A model generated the notes under the pieces. The model was not told the DNA's origin, did not search any database, and worked only from the letters and a program-made list of their open reading frames with translations. A stretch of 64,000 bases of DNA from Neobacillus niacini (lineage in GTDB: Bacteria; Bacillota; Bacilli; Bacillales; Cytobacillaceae): assembly GCF_019749295.1 (NCBI RefSeq), contig NZ_JACWFG010000003.1:57800-121799 (forward strand), in the 5' to 3' direction. The position numbers and the translations under genes were made by a program. This document shows positions 24,710-33,174 of this stretch, in pieces; positions within the stretch are counted from its first letter, which is position 1, and each line of letters starts with the position of its first letter.

Positions 24710-24894
24710 GGCTGTGTTTAAATTGTCTGTTGGTTTCCACTCCAGGCACTTCGCTTTCCGCGGGCGGTCCGGGGAGCCTCCTCGGCGCCTAAGCGCCTGT
24801 GGGGTCTCCCCTGCCCCGTCCTCCCGCAGGAGTCTTCGTGCCTTCCGCTCCAACCAACAGAGTGTCAATATCAAAAATTCGCTTTAACACAGCC
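24710..24894. mobile_element. GC-rich MITE-like palindromic element
   Basis: A 185-bp element far more GC-rich than its surroundings. Outer ends are near-perfect inverted repeats: GGCTGTGTTTAA (24710-24721) and TTTAACACAGCC (24883-24894). Inside, CTGTTGGTT (24727) mirrors AACCAACAG (24852-24860), GGCAC mirrors GTGCC, and a central GGCGC-CTAA-GCGCC hairpin is present. No ORF is credible and no target duplication is obvious. I recall similar hairpin repeats dispersed in Bacillus genomes; copy number cannot be judged from one window. It lies within the probable yppE leader. Confidence 0.75.
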
Positions 24895-24902
24895 AGCAAA
24901 AT

Positions 24903-24929
24903 AAAAAGCAGCTTTTTTTTAAAAGCTAC
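24903..24929 (-). terminator. Terminator of the 24959 gene
   Basis: GTAGCTTTT pairs with AAAAGCTGC (one G-U) around a 4-nt loop and is followed by TTTTTATTTT on the minus strand, separating the 24959 gene from yppE and the repeat element. Confidence 0.7.
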
Positions 24930-24958
24930 TCAATTGTTTCTTTCTATTTTATCGGTAA

Positions 24959-25219
24959 TTAAAAGCCCATTTCAAGTTTAAGTGCTCTGGATACGGAATT
25001 ATTATGGCCGTGAGATGGTGGATTTATCCTATCTAATTCTTTTTCAAGCATGGTGAGTCTTTGGACAGGCGCAGATAATTTTTTTTGCTCTTCTGTATTC
25101 ATTTGAATGCGAAGGTCTGAGAAAGATGCTTCTAGAACAATCTCCAATTCTTCTAATTGATCGTAGATCTCAGTCAGCATAGAAAGCAACTTTACCTTTT
25201 CCGGCAATGACGAATTCAT
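24959..25219 (-). CDS. Small helical hypothetical protein at the yppD position
   Basis: An 86-residue protein, predicted mostly helical with heptad-like Leu spacing (LSMLTEIYDQLEELEIVLEA, LTMLEKELDRI). A C-terminal motif PPSHGHNNSVSRALKLEMGF is distinctive. GGGGAGG lies 11 bases before the ATG (8 before a TTG at 25222). B. subtilis has yppD at this place; I infer position only and cannot confirm homology. Confidence 0.7.
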   Translation of the reverse strand: MNSSLPEKVKLLSMLTEIYDQLEELEIVLEASFSDLRIQMNTEEQKKLSAPVQRLTMLEKELDRINPPSHGHNNSVSRALKLEMGF

Positions 25220-25330
25220 CAAATTTAGAACCTCCCCGCGTTATTTACTTAGTACTATTCTCTTTATAATTAACGCTTCCTTCCCCGATGACAAAACTAG
25301 AAGGGTTTCGTCAAAGAAAGTGCCAATCTG

Positions 25331-25360
25331 GCATATCTTACCTTTCTGTTCGACATCACT
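25331..25360 (+). promoter_or_regulatory. sspM: Possible sigma-G promoter of sspM
   Basis: GCATA, 18 bp, then CATCACT resembles the sigma-G pattern in the -35 and in the first part of the -10; the end of the -10 deviates. SspM genes are forespore-expressed, which makes this plausible. Confidence 0.3.
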
Positions 25361-25415
25361 TCATTTTCGCATGAAAAATGGAAAATCGAACAAGCTAAAA
25401 TTGGAGGTGTTGATA

Positions 25416-25520
25416 ATGTCCAAAAAGAAACAAAACAAAAAATCTGGCGCAGCACAAGTAGAAAATAAAGTTGGCTATGGTGATAAAAAACTAGAAGGAC
25501 CAAATCGTCCTGCTGAGTAA
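25416..25520 (+). CDS. sspM: Small acid-soluble spore protein SspM
   Basis: A 34-residue very basic protein, MSKKKQNKKSGAAQVENKVG and then YGDKKLEGPNRPAE. The terminal KKL-x-GPNRP block and exact length match SspM of B. subtilis. It is a minor forespore SASP. TTGGAGGTG precedes the ATG. It sits beside yppC as in B. subtilis. Confidence 0.88.
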   Translation: MSKKKQNKKSGAAQVENKVGYGDKKLEGPNRPAE

Positions 25521-25531
25521 GGCCGTAAACA

Positions 25532-25556
25532 AAGCAAGGCATTAGGCCTTGCTTTT
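25532..25556. terminator. Bidirectional terminator between sspM and yppC
   Basis: AAGCAAGGC / GCCTTGCTT, 9-bp stem with a 5-nt loop, then TTT on the plus strand; serves both converging genes. Confidence 0.85.
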
Positions 25557-26539
25557 TATATTTTCTTTATATGGGATGTCTTGTGTATGGCTAGCATTAA
25601 TTCAAGCTGATTTGATTTTTCAAAGTACCAGTCTGTTAAGTGAATGGGATGACGATGTTTTGCTTGGAAATATAACCATCCAGGTGATATTACTCGATTC
25701 TTGCTCCAATCCTCATACTCATAATGAGTGTGATCAACAATGGGGAAAACTGCTCTTAATATCGGAGTAATCCGGCTGCTCTTTGTCTTAAAATATTGTT
25801 CATAATCATTACGTGACCCAGTGTGCGGAGTTTTTTCAGCAAACTCGAAAAAAAAAGGAAAAAGCCGAGGATGAGTCAAGATCCTTGCTAACCTCTTACC
25901 AAGATTAATACGTTTCGAAAGTGATTTAAAACCATTTACACTTGCACCGTATAATTCTCCCCCACAAGTAGGAAATAGGACACAGCTGAAATGAAGCCAA
26001 TCTTGTACATTAAATATCCACGAGTTGAAAACTCTCTTTTTATAAACTGGGTGCCCAATAACGGGAGTATGAATTACATTCTGCTCATTTATAATTAACG
26101 CCGTGGTAAGGCGTTCCCGATTTCCTTCCTTCCAATACCGCTCCCACTCCTTTCTAATAAAATCAGAACATTTAAAGTATGGGAGAAGATGAAACATAGG
26201 CGCCTTTTTTTTCGTCGAATATTGATAGATCAGTAATTGAGGGTAAACGTCGTGGAAAATTAACCAATTGGCTCTTTCAAAAGTCAGAAATAAGTCTTTT
26301 CTTGTTTTTGGATCTAATATTTCTCTAAATACATGTCCCTCCAGATCACACATATTCCATCCCCCATTTCTTGATACCATGCTTGCAAGGAATGACCATA
26401 TAATATCTGGGTTTTTTTTGAAATAAGCAAAGTAAGCATCCGTTCTTGAAATATTGTCAAGATTCTTTTTAGTTCTTTCGGCTTTAATTTGACTGATGAT
26501 CTCAATCTCATGTATTGTAAGATGATTCATATTCAACAA
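25556..26539 (-). CDS. yppC: YppC, DUF2515-family protein
   Basis: A 327-residue protein of the DUF2515 family, known mainly in Bacillaceae. Typical parts are the ISRTDAYFAYFKKNPDIIW segment, FLASMVSRNGGWNMCDLEG and the C-terminal YEDWSKNRVISPGWLYFQ. Function is unknown. It is divergent from recU. The start is weakly defined: TTG at 26539 or ATG at 26530, with no strong Shine-Dalgarno. Confidence 0.82.
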   Translation of the reverse strand: MLNMNHLTIHEIEIISQIKAERTKKNLDNISRTDAYFAYFKKNPDIIWSFLASMVSRNGGWNMCDLEGHVFREILDPKTRKDLFLTFERANWLIFHDVYPQLLIYQYSTKKKAPMFHLLPYFKCSDFIRKEWERYWKEGNRERLTTALIINEQNVIHTPVIGHPVYKKRVFNSWIFNVQDWLHFSCVLFPTCGGELYGASVNGFKSLSKRINLGKRLARILTHPRLFPFFFEFAEKTPHTGSRNDYEQYFKTKSSRITPILRAVFPIVDHTHYEYEDWSKNRVISPGWLYFQAKHRHPIHLTDWYFEKSNQLELMLAIHKTSHIKKI

Positions 26540-26715
26540 CTGCTTTCATCATTGGTAGTTTTAGAGAATGGATTATTTATGAAAAAAGAATCATGCATTT
26601 TTTTAAGAGTCAAGGTACATTATTTTTATTAGCGTGTGTTTAGTTAATTATTTTATACACCCCTATTGCGTTTAGATTTGGTATGATAAGTAATAGCTTG
26701 AGAGGTGCGCTTATC

Positions 26716-27327
26716 ATGAATTTTAATTATCCAAACGGAAAAAGGTACATTCCAAACGTTAGTGAAACAAAATCTAAGCCCAGAAAACAAAGTAATCATT
26801 CCTTCAGTAATCGAGGAATGACTCTTGAAGATGATTTGAACGAAACCAATGAATATTACCGTGAGAGAAAAATTGCTGTTATTCACAAAAAGCCTACACC
26901 TGTACAAATTGTTCAGGTGGATTATCCAAAAAGAAGTGCAGCTGTTATCAAAGAAGCCTATTTTAAACAAGCTTCGACCACTGACTATAATGGGGTATAT
27001 AAAGGAAAATATATCGATTTTGAGGCTAAGGAAACTGCAAATACAACGTCGTTTCCTCTGAAAAACTTTCATCAGCATCAAATCGATCATATGCAGGAAG
27101 TTGTTTCTCATGGTGGCATTTGTTTTGTAATTCTCAGGTTTTCAAAGGGTGAACAAGTATATTTACTAGAAGCAAAACACTTGTTATCTTTTTGGGAAAG
27201 AATGAATAATGGAGGGAGAAAATCAATTACAAAGGAAGAAATCGAGCAAATGGGAGTTTTCATTCCACTTGGATTTCAACCTAGAATTGACTATATTAAA
27301 ATAATCGATACTCTTTTTCAATTATAG
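26716..27327 (+). CDS. recU: Holliday junction resolvase RecU
   Basis: A 203-residue protein with RecU hallmarks: [20 protein letters not shown], then [19 protein letters not shown] containing the catalytic D-x-n-E-x-K core, and [14 protein letters not shown] (here [14 protein letters not shown]). It resolves Holliday junctions in recombination and segregation. GAGAGGTGC sits before the ATG at 26716. Only 43 bp separate it from ponA, so the two form the classic recU-ponA operon. Confidence 0.96.
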   Translation: MNFNYPNGKRYIPNVSETKSKPRKQSNHSFSNRGMTLEDDLNETNEYYRERKIAVIHKKPTPVQIVQVDYPKRSAAVIKEAYFKQASTTDYNGVYKGKYIDFEAKETANTTSFPLKNFHQHQIDHMQEVVSHGGICFVILRFSKGEQVYLLEAKHLLSFWERMNNGGRKSITKEEIEQMGVFIPLGFQPRIDYIKIIDTLFQL

Positions 27328-27370
27328 TATTTATGAAAATGGTTGATGTATGAAAGGAAGGAATTTTATC

Positions 27371-29959
27371 ATGGCAGAAGAATTTCAATCAAGAGAGGAG
27401 CGCCGGAAAAAACTCCAACAATCCAAAGGTAAACAAAAAACGAAGAAAAAACCAAGCGGTATCATTAAAAAGATTTTCTTATCCCTTGTTGCTCTTGGCA
27501 TAGTTGGAATTTTGGCTGGTGTTGGTACTTTTGCTTATTTAGTAAAGGATACACCTAAACTTGACCCGAAATTATTAAAGGACCCCATCTCTTCTAAGGT
27601 ATTAGATAAAGATGGCGAGCTGATTGCAGAGGTTGGCTCCGAAAATCGTGAATATGTAAACTATAAGGATATTCCAAAACTCCTTGAGGATGCTGTTTTA
27701 GCTGTGGAGGATGTTCGATTTTATAAGCATCATGGTTTGGACCCTATTCGATTGGCTGGAGCAGTAGTGGCCAATTTCCGTGAAGGATTTGGTTCAGAAG
27801 GTGCTAGTACAATTACTCAGCAGGTAATTAAAAATTCATTTTTGACTCCTGAAAAAACCTTGAAGCGAAAGGTACAGGAAGCATGGATGGCCTATCAGCT
27901 GGAACAAAAATATACGAAACACCAAATTTTTGAAATGTATGTGAACAAAGTTTTTGTTTCTGAAAACAGTCATGGACTAGCTACGGCTGCAAAAATTTTT
28001 TATGGTAAGGAATTAAAAGATCTAACCCTTCCAGAAGCCGCACAGCTTGCTGGAATGCCGCAAAGTCCAAATAATTACAACCCATTTGACCATCCAGATT
28101 TAGCAGAAAAGAGACGTAATATTGTTTTAATGTTAATGGAACAGCATGGCTATATTACGAAAGAGGAATTGGAACAGGCTAAAAGTGTTCCAGTGACTGC
28201 CTCACTAGTAAAAGAAGAAGAACGAGCTAGAGACGAAAAACCTTATGATTCATTTGTTGACGCCGTTATTGATGAAGTGGAGGATCAAGGAGACTTTGAT
28301 ATTTTCTCTGATGGATTAACCATTCATACTACACTTGATAAAAACGCACAATTGTATGTGAATACCATTCTTAATACAGGTGATGTCATAAATTATCCGG
28401 ACGCAGAATTCCAAGCAGGTGTTGCTCTTATTGATACCAAAACTGGTGAAATTCGTGCGATTGGCGGAGGACGAAACCAAGAAGTCAGCCGCGGCTTTAA
28501 CTACGCGATAGATACACAGAGACAGCCTGGTTCAACTATAAAACCGGTACTAGATTACGCTCCTGCAATTGAATATCTAAATTGGGGGACGTATCAAACA
28601 ATTGATGATAAACCAATAAAGTACTCAACTGGTCAAGAGTTCGGAAACTGGGATGACAAATATATGGGTCCAATCTCAATGCGTACTGCCTTACAGTATT
28701 CAAGAAATACCCCTGCAGTTCAAGCCCTTCAGCAGGTTGGTTTAGAAGAGGCTAAAGAATTTGCTATTAACTTGGGAATACCTTTAAAGGAAATATTTGA
28801 ATCCTATGCTATTGGCGGCTTTGGAGGGAAAACTGTAGGAGTTTCTCCGCTTCAAATGGCAGGAGCCTACAGCGCTTTTGGAAATAACGGAATGTATACA
28901 AAGCCGTATTCTGTGAAAAAAATTGTCCTAAGAGATGGCACTGTCCTAGACACTGCCCCAGAGTCCAAAGTGGTTATGAAGGATTCTACCGCCTTCATGA
29001 TTACTGATATGTTAAAGAGCGTTATGGTTTCTCCAGGAACAGGTACAACCGCAAAAGTTCCAGGACTTCCAATTGCAGGGAAAACAGGTACGACGAATTA
29101 TACAGCAGAAGATATGAACAAATGGAATATTACGAGCAGCAGGGTAGTTCCTGACGCTTGGTTTGCTGGTTATACCACAAATTATACAGCAGCCGTTTGG
29201 ACGGGATATTCAAGTATAAAAACGCCTATTCAACCAGGAGCAGATCAAAAAATAGCACAGCTAATCTTTAAGAATCTAATGGCATATGTGTCAAAAGATA
29301 TCGAGACACCGGATTTCCCAGTACCGGATAGTGTCCAGAAGGTTAGAGTAGAAAAGGGCTCTAAGCCGCCTGCATTAGCAAGTGAATTTACGCCTGATAG
29401 TGAAGTAATTGTAGAGTATGCTGTAAAAGGTCATGCCCCAAAAACAGTCTCAGAAAAATATCACAAGATTGATGCTCCAAGGAATCCTAAAGCAGCCTAT
29501 GATGCAGGAAAAAATGAGGTGACATTCACATGGGATTACAACAATCCAAAGAATGCTGGTGTCCAATTCGAAATTACCCTTTCTGATGGTGCAGCACCAA
29601 CTACATCAACAATTACAGAAAGAGTCGTTTCACTTCAAAATCCTGTGCCTGGTACCAAGTATTCCATTAGTATTGTTGCAATTATTGATGGTAAACGAAG
29701 TGACCCTGCTACAGCTGCAGTCGATATACCTCTGCCACAACAAGACGAAGAGGATCAAGGTAATGGTAACGGTAACGGTAACGGCGATGGTGGTAACGGT
29801 AACGGTAATGGTAACGGTAATGGTAATGGTAATGGTAATGGTAATGGTAATGGTAATGGTAATGGTAATGGTAATGGTGACGGGGATGGTGATGGGGATG
29901 AGGTTGAACCTGGAACGACTGAACCCGGCAATGGCAACAGCAATGAAACAGAAAACTAA
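27371..29959 (+). CDS. ponA: Penicillin-binding protein 1A/1B (class A), with FN3 and Gly-Asn tail
   Basis: An 862-residue bifunctional peptidoglycan synthase. It has a basic cytoplasmic N-terminus, one membrane span (about 35-58), a GT51 glycosyltransferase with EDVRFYKHHGLD and GASTITQQVIKN, and a transpeptidase with STIK (in RQPGSTIKP), SRN and KTGTT motifs. A fibronectin III-like module follows, then a low-complexity tail of Gly-Asn/Gly-Asp repeats encoded by a hexanucleotide array. AAAGGAAGG supports the ATG at 27371. GpsB is its known partner in B. subtilis. Confidence 0.95.
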   Translation: MAEEFQSREERRKKLQQSKGKQKTKKKPSGIIKKIFLSLVALGIVGILAGVGTFAYLVKDTPKLDPKLLKDPISSKVLDKDGELIAEVGSENREYVNYKDIPKLLEDAVLAVEDVRFYKHHGLDPIRLAGAVVANFREGFGSEGASTITQQVIKNSFLTPEKTLKRKVQEAWMAYQLEQKYTKHQIFEMYVNKVFVSENSHGLATAAKIFYGKELKDLTLPEAAQLAGMPQSPNNYNPFDHPDLAEKRRNIVLMLMEQHGYITKEELEQAKSVPVTASLVKEEERARDEKPYDSFVDAVIDEVEDQGDFDIFSDGLTIHTTLDKNAQLYVNTILNTGDVINYPDAEFQAGVALIDTKTGEIRAIGGGRNQEVSRGFNYAIDTQRQPGSTIKPVLDYAPAIEYLNWGTYQTIDDKPIKYSTGQEFGNWDDKYMGPISMRTALQYSRNTPAVQALQQVGLEEAKEFAINLGIPLKEIFESYAIGGFGGKTVGVSPLQMAGAYSAFGNNGMYTKPYSVKKIVLRDGTVLDTAPESKVVMKDSTAFMITDMLKSVMVSPGTGTTAKVPGLPIAGKTGTTNYTAEDMNKWNITSSRVVPDAWFAGYTTNYTAAVWTGYSSIKTPIQPGADQKIAQLIFKNLMAYVSKDIETPDFPVPDSVQKVRVEKGSKPPALASEFTPDSEVIVEYAVKGHAPKTVSEKYHKIDAPRNPKAAYDAGKNEVTFTWDYNNPKNAGVQFEITLSDGAAPTTSTITERVVSLQNPVPGTKYSISIVAIIDGKRSDPATAAVDIPLPQQDEEDQGNGNGNGNGDGGNGNGNGNGNGNGNGNGNGNGNGNGNGNGDGDGDGDEVEPGTTEPGNGNSNETEN
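29758..29900 (+). repeat. ponA: Hexanucleotide (GGTAAT/C) repeat in ponA
   Basis: An array of about 20 GGTAAY units, interrupted by GAT and GGT variants, encodes (Gly-Asn)n. Unit length six keeps the frame, so copy-number changes would alter only tail length. Confidence 0.9.
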
Positions 29960-29970
29960 TATTAACTACG

Positions 29971-30006
29971 AAAAGCGTCTAGCCCTTTGGGCCAAGACGC
30001 TTTTTT
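29971..30006. terminator. Bidirectional terminator between ponA and ypoC
   Basis: AAAAGCGTCT / AGACGCTTTT stem with an inner GCCC/GGGC pairing and a T-run. It overlaps the last codons of the leftward ypoC. Confidence 0.85.
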
Positions 30007-30398
30007 ATGATATTCTTCTTTGCATAAAGTTTTTCTTGTTCTACCATCAGTTCGGAGAGCTGTCGATAAGAATGATAAAGATTTGGTCTTCTAATGATGA
30101 ATCCTAACCTTTCATCAAGATTGACAGGTTTAATTTCTAAACGTTCTAGAGGCTCAAAATCTTTGAGATTAATCTCCTTTTCATTTCCCCAAAATAAAAA
30201 TTGGATGAATAAACCAATCCCCTTTTTCATCCCTTGAGTTGTACTTTTTTGATCGCGATTCCGATATAGAATCTCTAATTCCTTTTTAATATGAACCCAA
30301 TCCGCTAAAAGGCAAGAAATAGCTTCATCATTCACTTTTTCATCGGTATTCTCTAAGTCCAGTTCCTCTAAAAGTTGAATAAGGAGTTTGTTATCCAC
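29979..30398 (-). CDS. ypoC: YpoC-family protein
   Basis: A 139-residue, charged and mostly helical protein matching YpoC by position and by the RPNLYHSYRQLSELMVEQEK block near the C-terminus. Function unknown. Its start lies inside the end of nth (8-bp overlap), so it is coupled to dnaD-nth. The last residues (KKRLGPKG) are encoded within the terminator stem shared with ponA. Confidence 0.8.
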   Translation of the reverse strand: MDNKLLIQLLEELDLENTDEKVNDEAISCLLADWVHIKKELEILYRNRDQKSTTQGMKKGIGLFIQFLFWGNEKEINLKDFEPLERLEIKPVNLDERLGFIIRRPNLYHSYRQLSELMVEQEKLYAKKNIIKKRLGPKG

Positions 30399-31053
30399 TT
30401 ACTGTTTCCCTCCCCTTCATTCTTTTCTTACCCTCCCTGCAAAGCTCTAACAAAGGACAGCTGGGGCATTGTGGGTTTTGAGCTTTACAATGATATCTGC
30501 CAAAGAAAATCAATCTATGGTGGGTCACAGACCATTCATCCTCTGGTACCTTCTTCATCAGCGTTTTTTCAACTTCTAATACGGAATCCTTCCAGCGGCA
30601 GATTCCTAATCGCTTACTCACGCGCTCAACATGTGTATCGACAGCAATCGCAGGAATATTAAAAGCCACCGAAACTACTACATTGGCTGTTTTTCTGCCG
30701 ACTCCAGGCAGTTTGGTTAATTCATCTCGGTCTCTTGGCACTTCTCCATCGTATTCATCCAATAATAAACGGCATAAACTTTGGATATTCTTAGCTTTAT
30801 TTCTATATAGTCCAATGGAACGAATATCATTTTGAAGTTCCTCAACTGGTACACGTAAATAATCTTCTGGTGTTTTATATTTTTTAAATAGTTCTTTTGT
30901 TACCTTATTGACGAGAACATCCGTACATTGTGCAGATAATGCGACTGCAATCACGAGCTCAAAAGGATTTGAATGAATCAGCTCACAATGTGCATCAGGA
31001 AACATCTCGTCCATTTTATCTAGACAAAACCGGATCTGTGTATTGTTTAACAA
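30391..31053 (-). CDS. nth: Endonuclease III (DNA glycosylase/AP lyase)
   Basis: A 220-residue base-excision repair enzyme. The helix-hairpin-helix and catalytic parts are in LTKLPGVGRKTANVVVSVAF (catalytic Lys) and VDTHVERVSKRLG (catalytic Asp). The Fe-S motif C-x6-C-x2-C-x5-C is intact in HCKAQNPQCPSCPLLELC. It lies between dnaD and ypoC as in B. subtilis. Confidence 0.96.
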   Translation of the reverse strand: MLNNTQIRFCLDKMDEMFPDAHCELIHSNPFELVIAVALSAQCTDVLVNKVTKELFKKYKTPEDYLRVPVEELQNDIRSIGLYRNKAKNIQSLCRLLLDEYDGEVPRDRDELTKLPGVGRKTANVVVSVAFNIPAIAVDTHVERVSKRLGICRWKDSVLEVEKTLMKKVPEDEWSVTHHRLIFFGRYHCKAQNPQCPSCPLLELCREGKKRMKGRETVSG

Positions 31054-31089
31054 AGTATTTCACCTGCCTGTTGGTTATAAAATGGAAAC

Positions 31090-31115
31090 AAACGAGAGAA
31101 ACTCTCCTCTCGTTT
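31090..31115 (-). terminator. Weak hairpin between dnaD and nth
   Basis: AAACGAGAG / CTCTCGTTT stem with an 8-nt loop, followed on the minus strand by GTTTCC rather than a T-run. It may attenuate expression from dnaD into nth. Confidence 0.45.
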
Positions 31116-31123
31116 AGTAAGAC

Positions 31124-31840
31124 TTATTGCTCAAGCCAATTGTAAAAGGGCACAGAATTGTTCGTAGAGGCCTGAGGATCTTGTACCGGTCGATTTTGCG
31201 TCTGTTTTTGACGAAACTTTCTCCCATGATTCTTAGCCTGTTCAATGGTCTTTATACCATTCTTTTTCCATTCAAACAGAATCCTGTCGATGTAACGAAA
31301 ATTTAACTTTCCAGACATGACAGCTTCTCGCAAAGCTGCCTTAATGATGATTGGATCATGATGGTCATCATCCATCCACATAGCCAGTGATTCGCATTCA
31401 AACGGGGATAACGGACGGCCAAACTCCTTTTCGAAGCATGTATAAAGATCACTTTCATCCGCCTTTTTAGTGACTTCTTGGGTTTGTTTGTTTTTCATTA
31501 AAAACTGGTCTACAAGTTTTTCCCATAAAGTTCCTACGGAGTATTTTTCAAACCTGATTCCTTCTGAGGAGTATTCATCTATTATTTGGATAAAGCCTTT
31601 TTGGATTAATTTTCGCAGCATTTCATTGCATTCTGACACCGTAATTGTCATCCGGGATGAGAGTTCTTCTGGGGTTGGAAAATCATTTCCCTTTTCTATA
31701 AAAGTCATAATATTTAATAAAAGAACAAGTTCATATTCATTTAGATTCATATTTCGGTACTCAGAAAATAACAAAGCAGGAACTGTTATATTACCTTCCT
31801 GCAGCCATGATAATATATTTGTTTTCATTTTTCGCGACAC
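31124..31840 (-). CDS. dnaD: Primosome protein DnaD
   Basis: A 238-residue DnaD. It has the N-terminal winged-helix DDBH1 domain (LVLLNIMTFIEKGNDFPTPE, SECNEMLRKLIQKGFI), an acidic linker and the DDBH2 domain with FEKEFGRPLSPFECESL and the IDRILFEWKKNGIKT C-terminal motif. It loads the helicase during chromosomal initiation and restart. A perfect 17-bp palindrome lies 26-42 bp upstream of its ATG. Confidence 0.94.
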   Translation of the reverse strand: MSRKMKTNILSWLQEGNITVPALLFSEYRNMNLNEYELVLLLNIMTFIEKGNDFPTPEELSSRMTITVSECNEMLRKLIQKGFIQIIDEYSSEGIRFEKYSVGTLWEKLVDQFLMKNKQTQEVTKKADESDLYTCFEKEFGRPLSPFECESLAMWMDDDHHDPIIIKAALREAVMSGKLNFRYIDRILFEWKKNGIKTIEQAKNHGRKFRQKQTQNRPVQDPQASTNNSVPFYNWLEQ

Positions 31841-31865
31841 CTCTTGCTTAGTATAACATGAACAA

Positions 31866-31882
31866 CCTCTTACAGTAAGAGG
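31866..31882. promoter_or_regulatory. Perfect palindrome upstream of dnaD
   Basis: CCTCTTAC-A-GTAAGAGG: 8-bp arms around one base. The spacing is too tight for an RNA hairpin, so an operator for a dimeric DNA-binding protein is the better reading. The regulator is unknown. Confidence 0.4.
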
Positions 31883-31912
31883 ATTGAAATATCCAGATAT
31901 TATAAGAAAAGC

Positions 31913-31938
31913 AAAAAGCCTGCAATTGCAGACTTTTT
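31913..31938 (-). terminator. aspB terminator
   Basis: AAAAGTCTGC / GCAGGCTTTTT (one G-U) with an AATT loop and a T-run on the minus strand, right after the aspB stop. Confidence 0.8.
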
Positions 31939-31955
31939 ATTGAAAATCCAATATT

Positions 31956-33149
31956 TTAATGTTGACGCTTTGACTCCACAAAATCCTTCACTCTATCCAC
32001 TGCTTTTTCTAGAAGGTCAAGTGAGGTTGCATAGGATAGGCGGATATTATCTGGTGTACCAAACCCAGATCCAGGGATTACTGCTACTTTTGCTTCCACC
32101 AATAATGCTTCTACAAATGCATCCACATCTTGATAACCTGTTATTTCCGCAGCTTCCTTTACATTTGGATATAAGTAAAAAGCACCTTGAGGCTTAACGC
32201 ATGTAAATCCAGGAATCGATACTAGTTTATCGTAAATCACTTCTAATCGATGTTCAAATGCCTTACGCATTTCCTCAACTGGTTCCTGGGGTCCATTATA
32301 GGCAGCAATGGCTGCATACTGAGCAGTTGTAGTTGGATTTGACGTGCTATGACTAGCAAGGTTTGTCATTGCTTCTATTAGTTCCTTATTTCCAGCAGCA
32401 TAACCGATACGCCATCCTGTCATGGAGTGGGATTTCGAAACTCCATTGATCACAATAGTCTGCTCCTTTAACTCCGGAGAAAGCTGAGCAATCGATACAT
32501 GCTTATGATCGCCGTAAATAAGCTTCTCATAAATCTCATCTGAGACGATTAAAATATTTCTTTCTAAGCATAATTTACCTAACTCAGCCAATTCTTCTGC
32601 TGTATAGATCATTCCTGTAGGATTACTTGGTGAATTGATAATAATTGCTTTCGTTTTATCTGTTATCACAGATCCTAATTGTTCAGGTGTAATTTTAAAA
32701 TCCTGAGATTCTAACCCATCTACATAAACAGGTACACCACCAGCTAATTTAATTTGCTCAGGGTAGCTTACCCAGTAAGGAGTAGGGATTATAACTTCGT
32801 CACCTTCATTTAAGAGAACTTGAAAAAGAGTATATAATACATGTTTTGCTCCGTTCCCTACAATGATTTCATTTGGTTTATAGGAAAGACCTTGGTCTCT
32901 TTCTAATTTGTCAATGATTGCCGCCTTTAAAGCTGGTAAGCCAGCAGAAGGGGTATATTTCGTATGTCCTTCATTCATAGACCGTGCTGCTGCATCTAAA
33001 ATATGTTGTGGAGTGTTATAATCAGGTTCTCCAGCTCCTAAGCCTATTACATCCTCCCCTTGATCCTTTAATTCTTTTGCCTTTGCTGTAATAGCTAATG
33101 TTGTTGACGGTGTAAGCGCCATTACTCTGTTTGCTAATTTCACTGCCAT
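31956..33149 (-). CDS. aspB: Pyridoxal-phosphate aspartate aminotransferase
   Basis: A 397-residue class I aminotransferase. The PLP lysine is in INGVSKSHSMTGWRIGYAAG; NSPSNPTGMIY and VSDEIYEKLIY are the cofactor-contacting blocks, and the substrate-arginine region NIRLSYATSLDLLE is intact. It interconverts aspartate and oxaloacetate. The ATG at 33149 is chosen for AGGAGGAGAAG just upstream. In B. subtilis asnS separates aspB from dnaD; here the genes adjoin. Confidence 0.94.
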   Translation of the reverse strand: MAVKLANRVMALTPSTTLAITAKAKELKDQGEDVIGLGAGEPDYNTPQHILDAAARSMNEGHTKYTPSAGLPALKAAIIDKLERDQGLSYKPNEIIVGNGAKHVLYTLFQVLLNEGDEVIIPTPYWVSYPEQIKLAGGVPVYVDGLESQDFKITPEQLGSVITDKTKAIIINSPSNPTGMIYTAEELAELGKLCLERNILIVSDEIYEKLIYGDHKHVSIAQLSPELKEQTIVINGVSKSHSMTGWRIGYAAGNKELIEAMTNLASHSTSNPTTTAQYAAIAAYNGPQEPVEEMRKAFEHRLEVIYDKLVSIPGFTCVKPQGAFYLYPNVKEAAEITGYQDVDAFVEALLVEAKVAVIPGSGFGTPDNIRLSYATSLDLLEKAVDRVKDFVESKRQH

Positions 33150-33174
33150 TTCTTCTCCTCCTGCTCCCATGAAG

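Noticed and set aside
24660..24887. Reading frames across the GC-rich palindromic element
   Set aside because: Composition is Arg/Pro/Ser-rich as expected from a hairpin repeat, and neither strand has start signals or family similarity.
29553..30107. A 184-codon plus-strand reading frame and a Leu-Pro-rich minus-strand frame over the ponA tail
   Set aside because: Both are products of the GGTAAY repeat and overlap the much better supported ponA frame; no ribosome site or family match.
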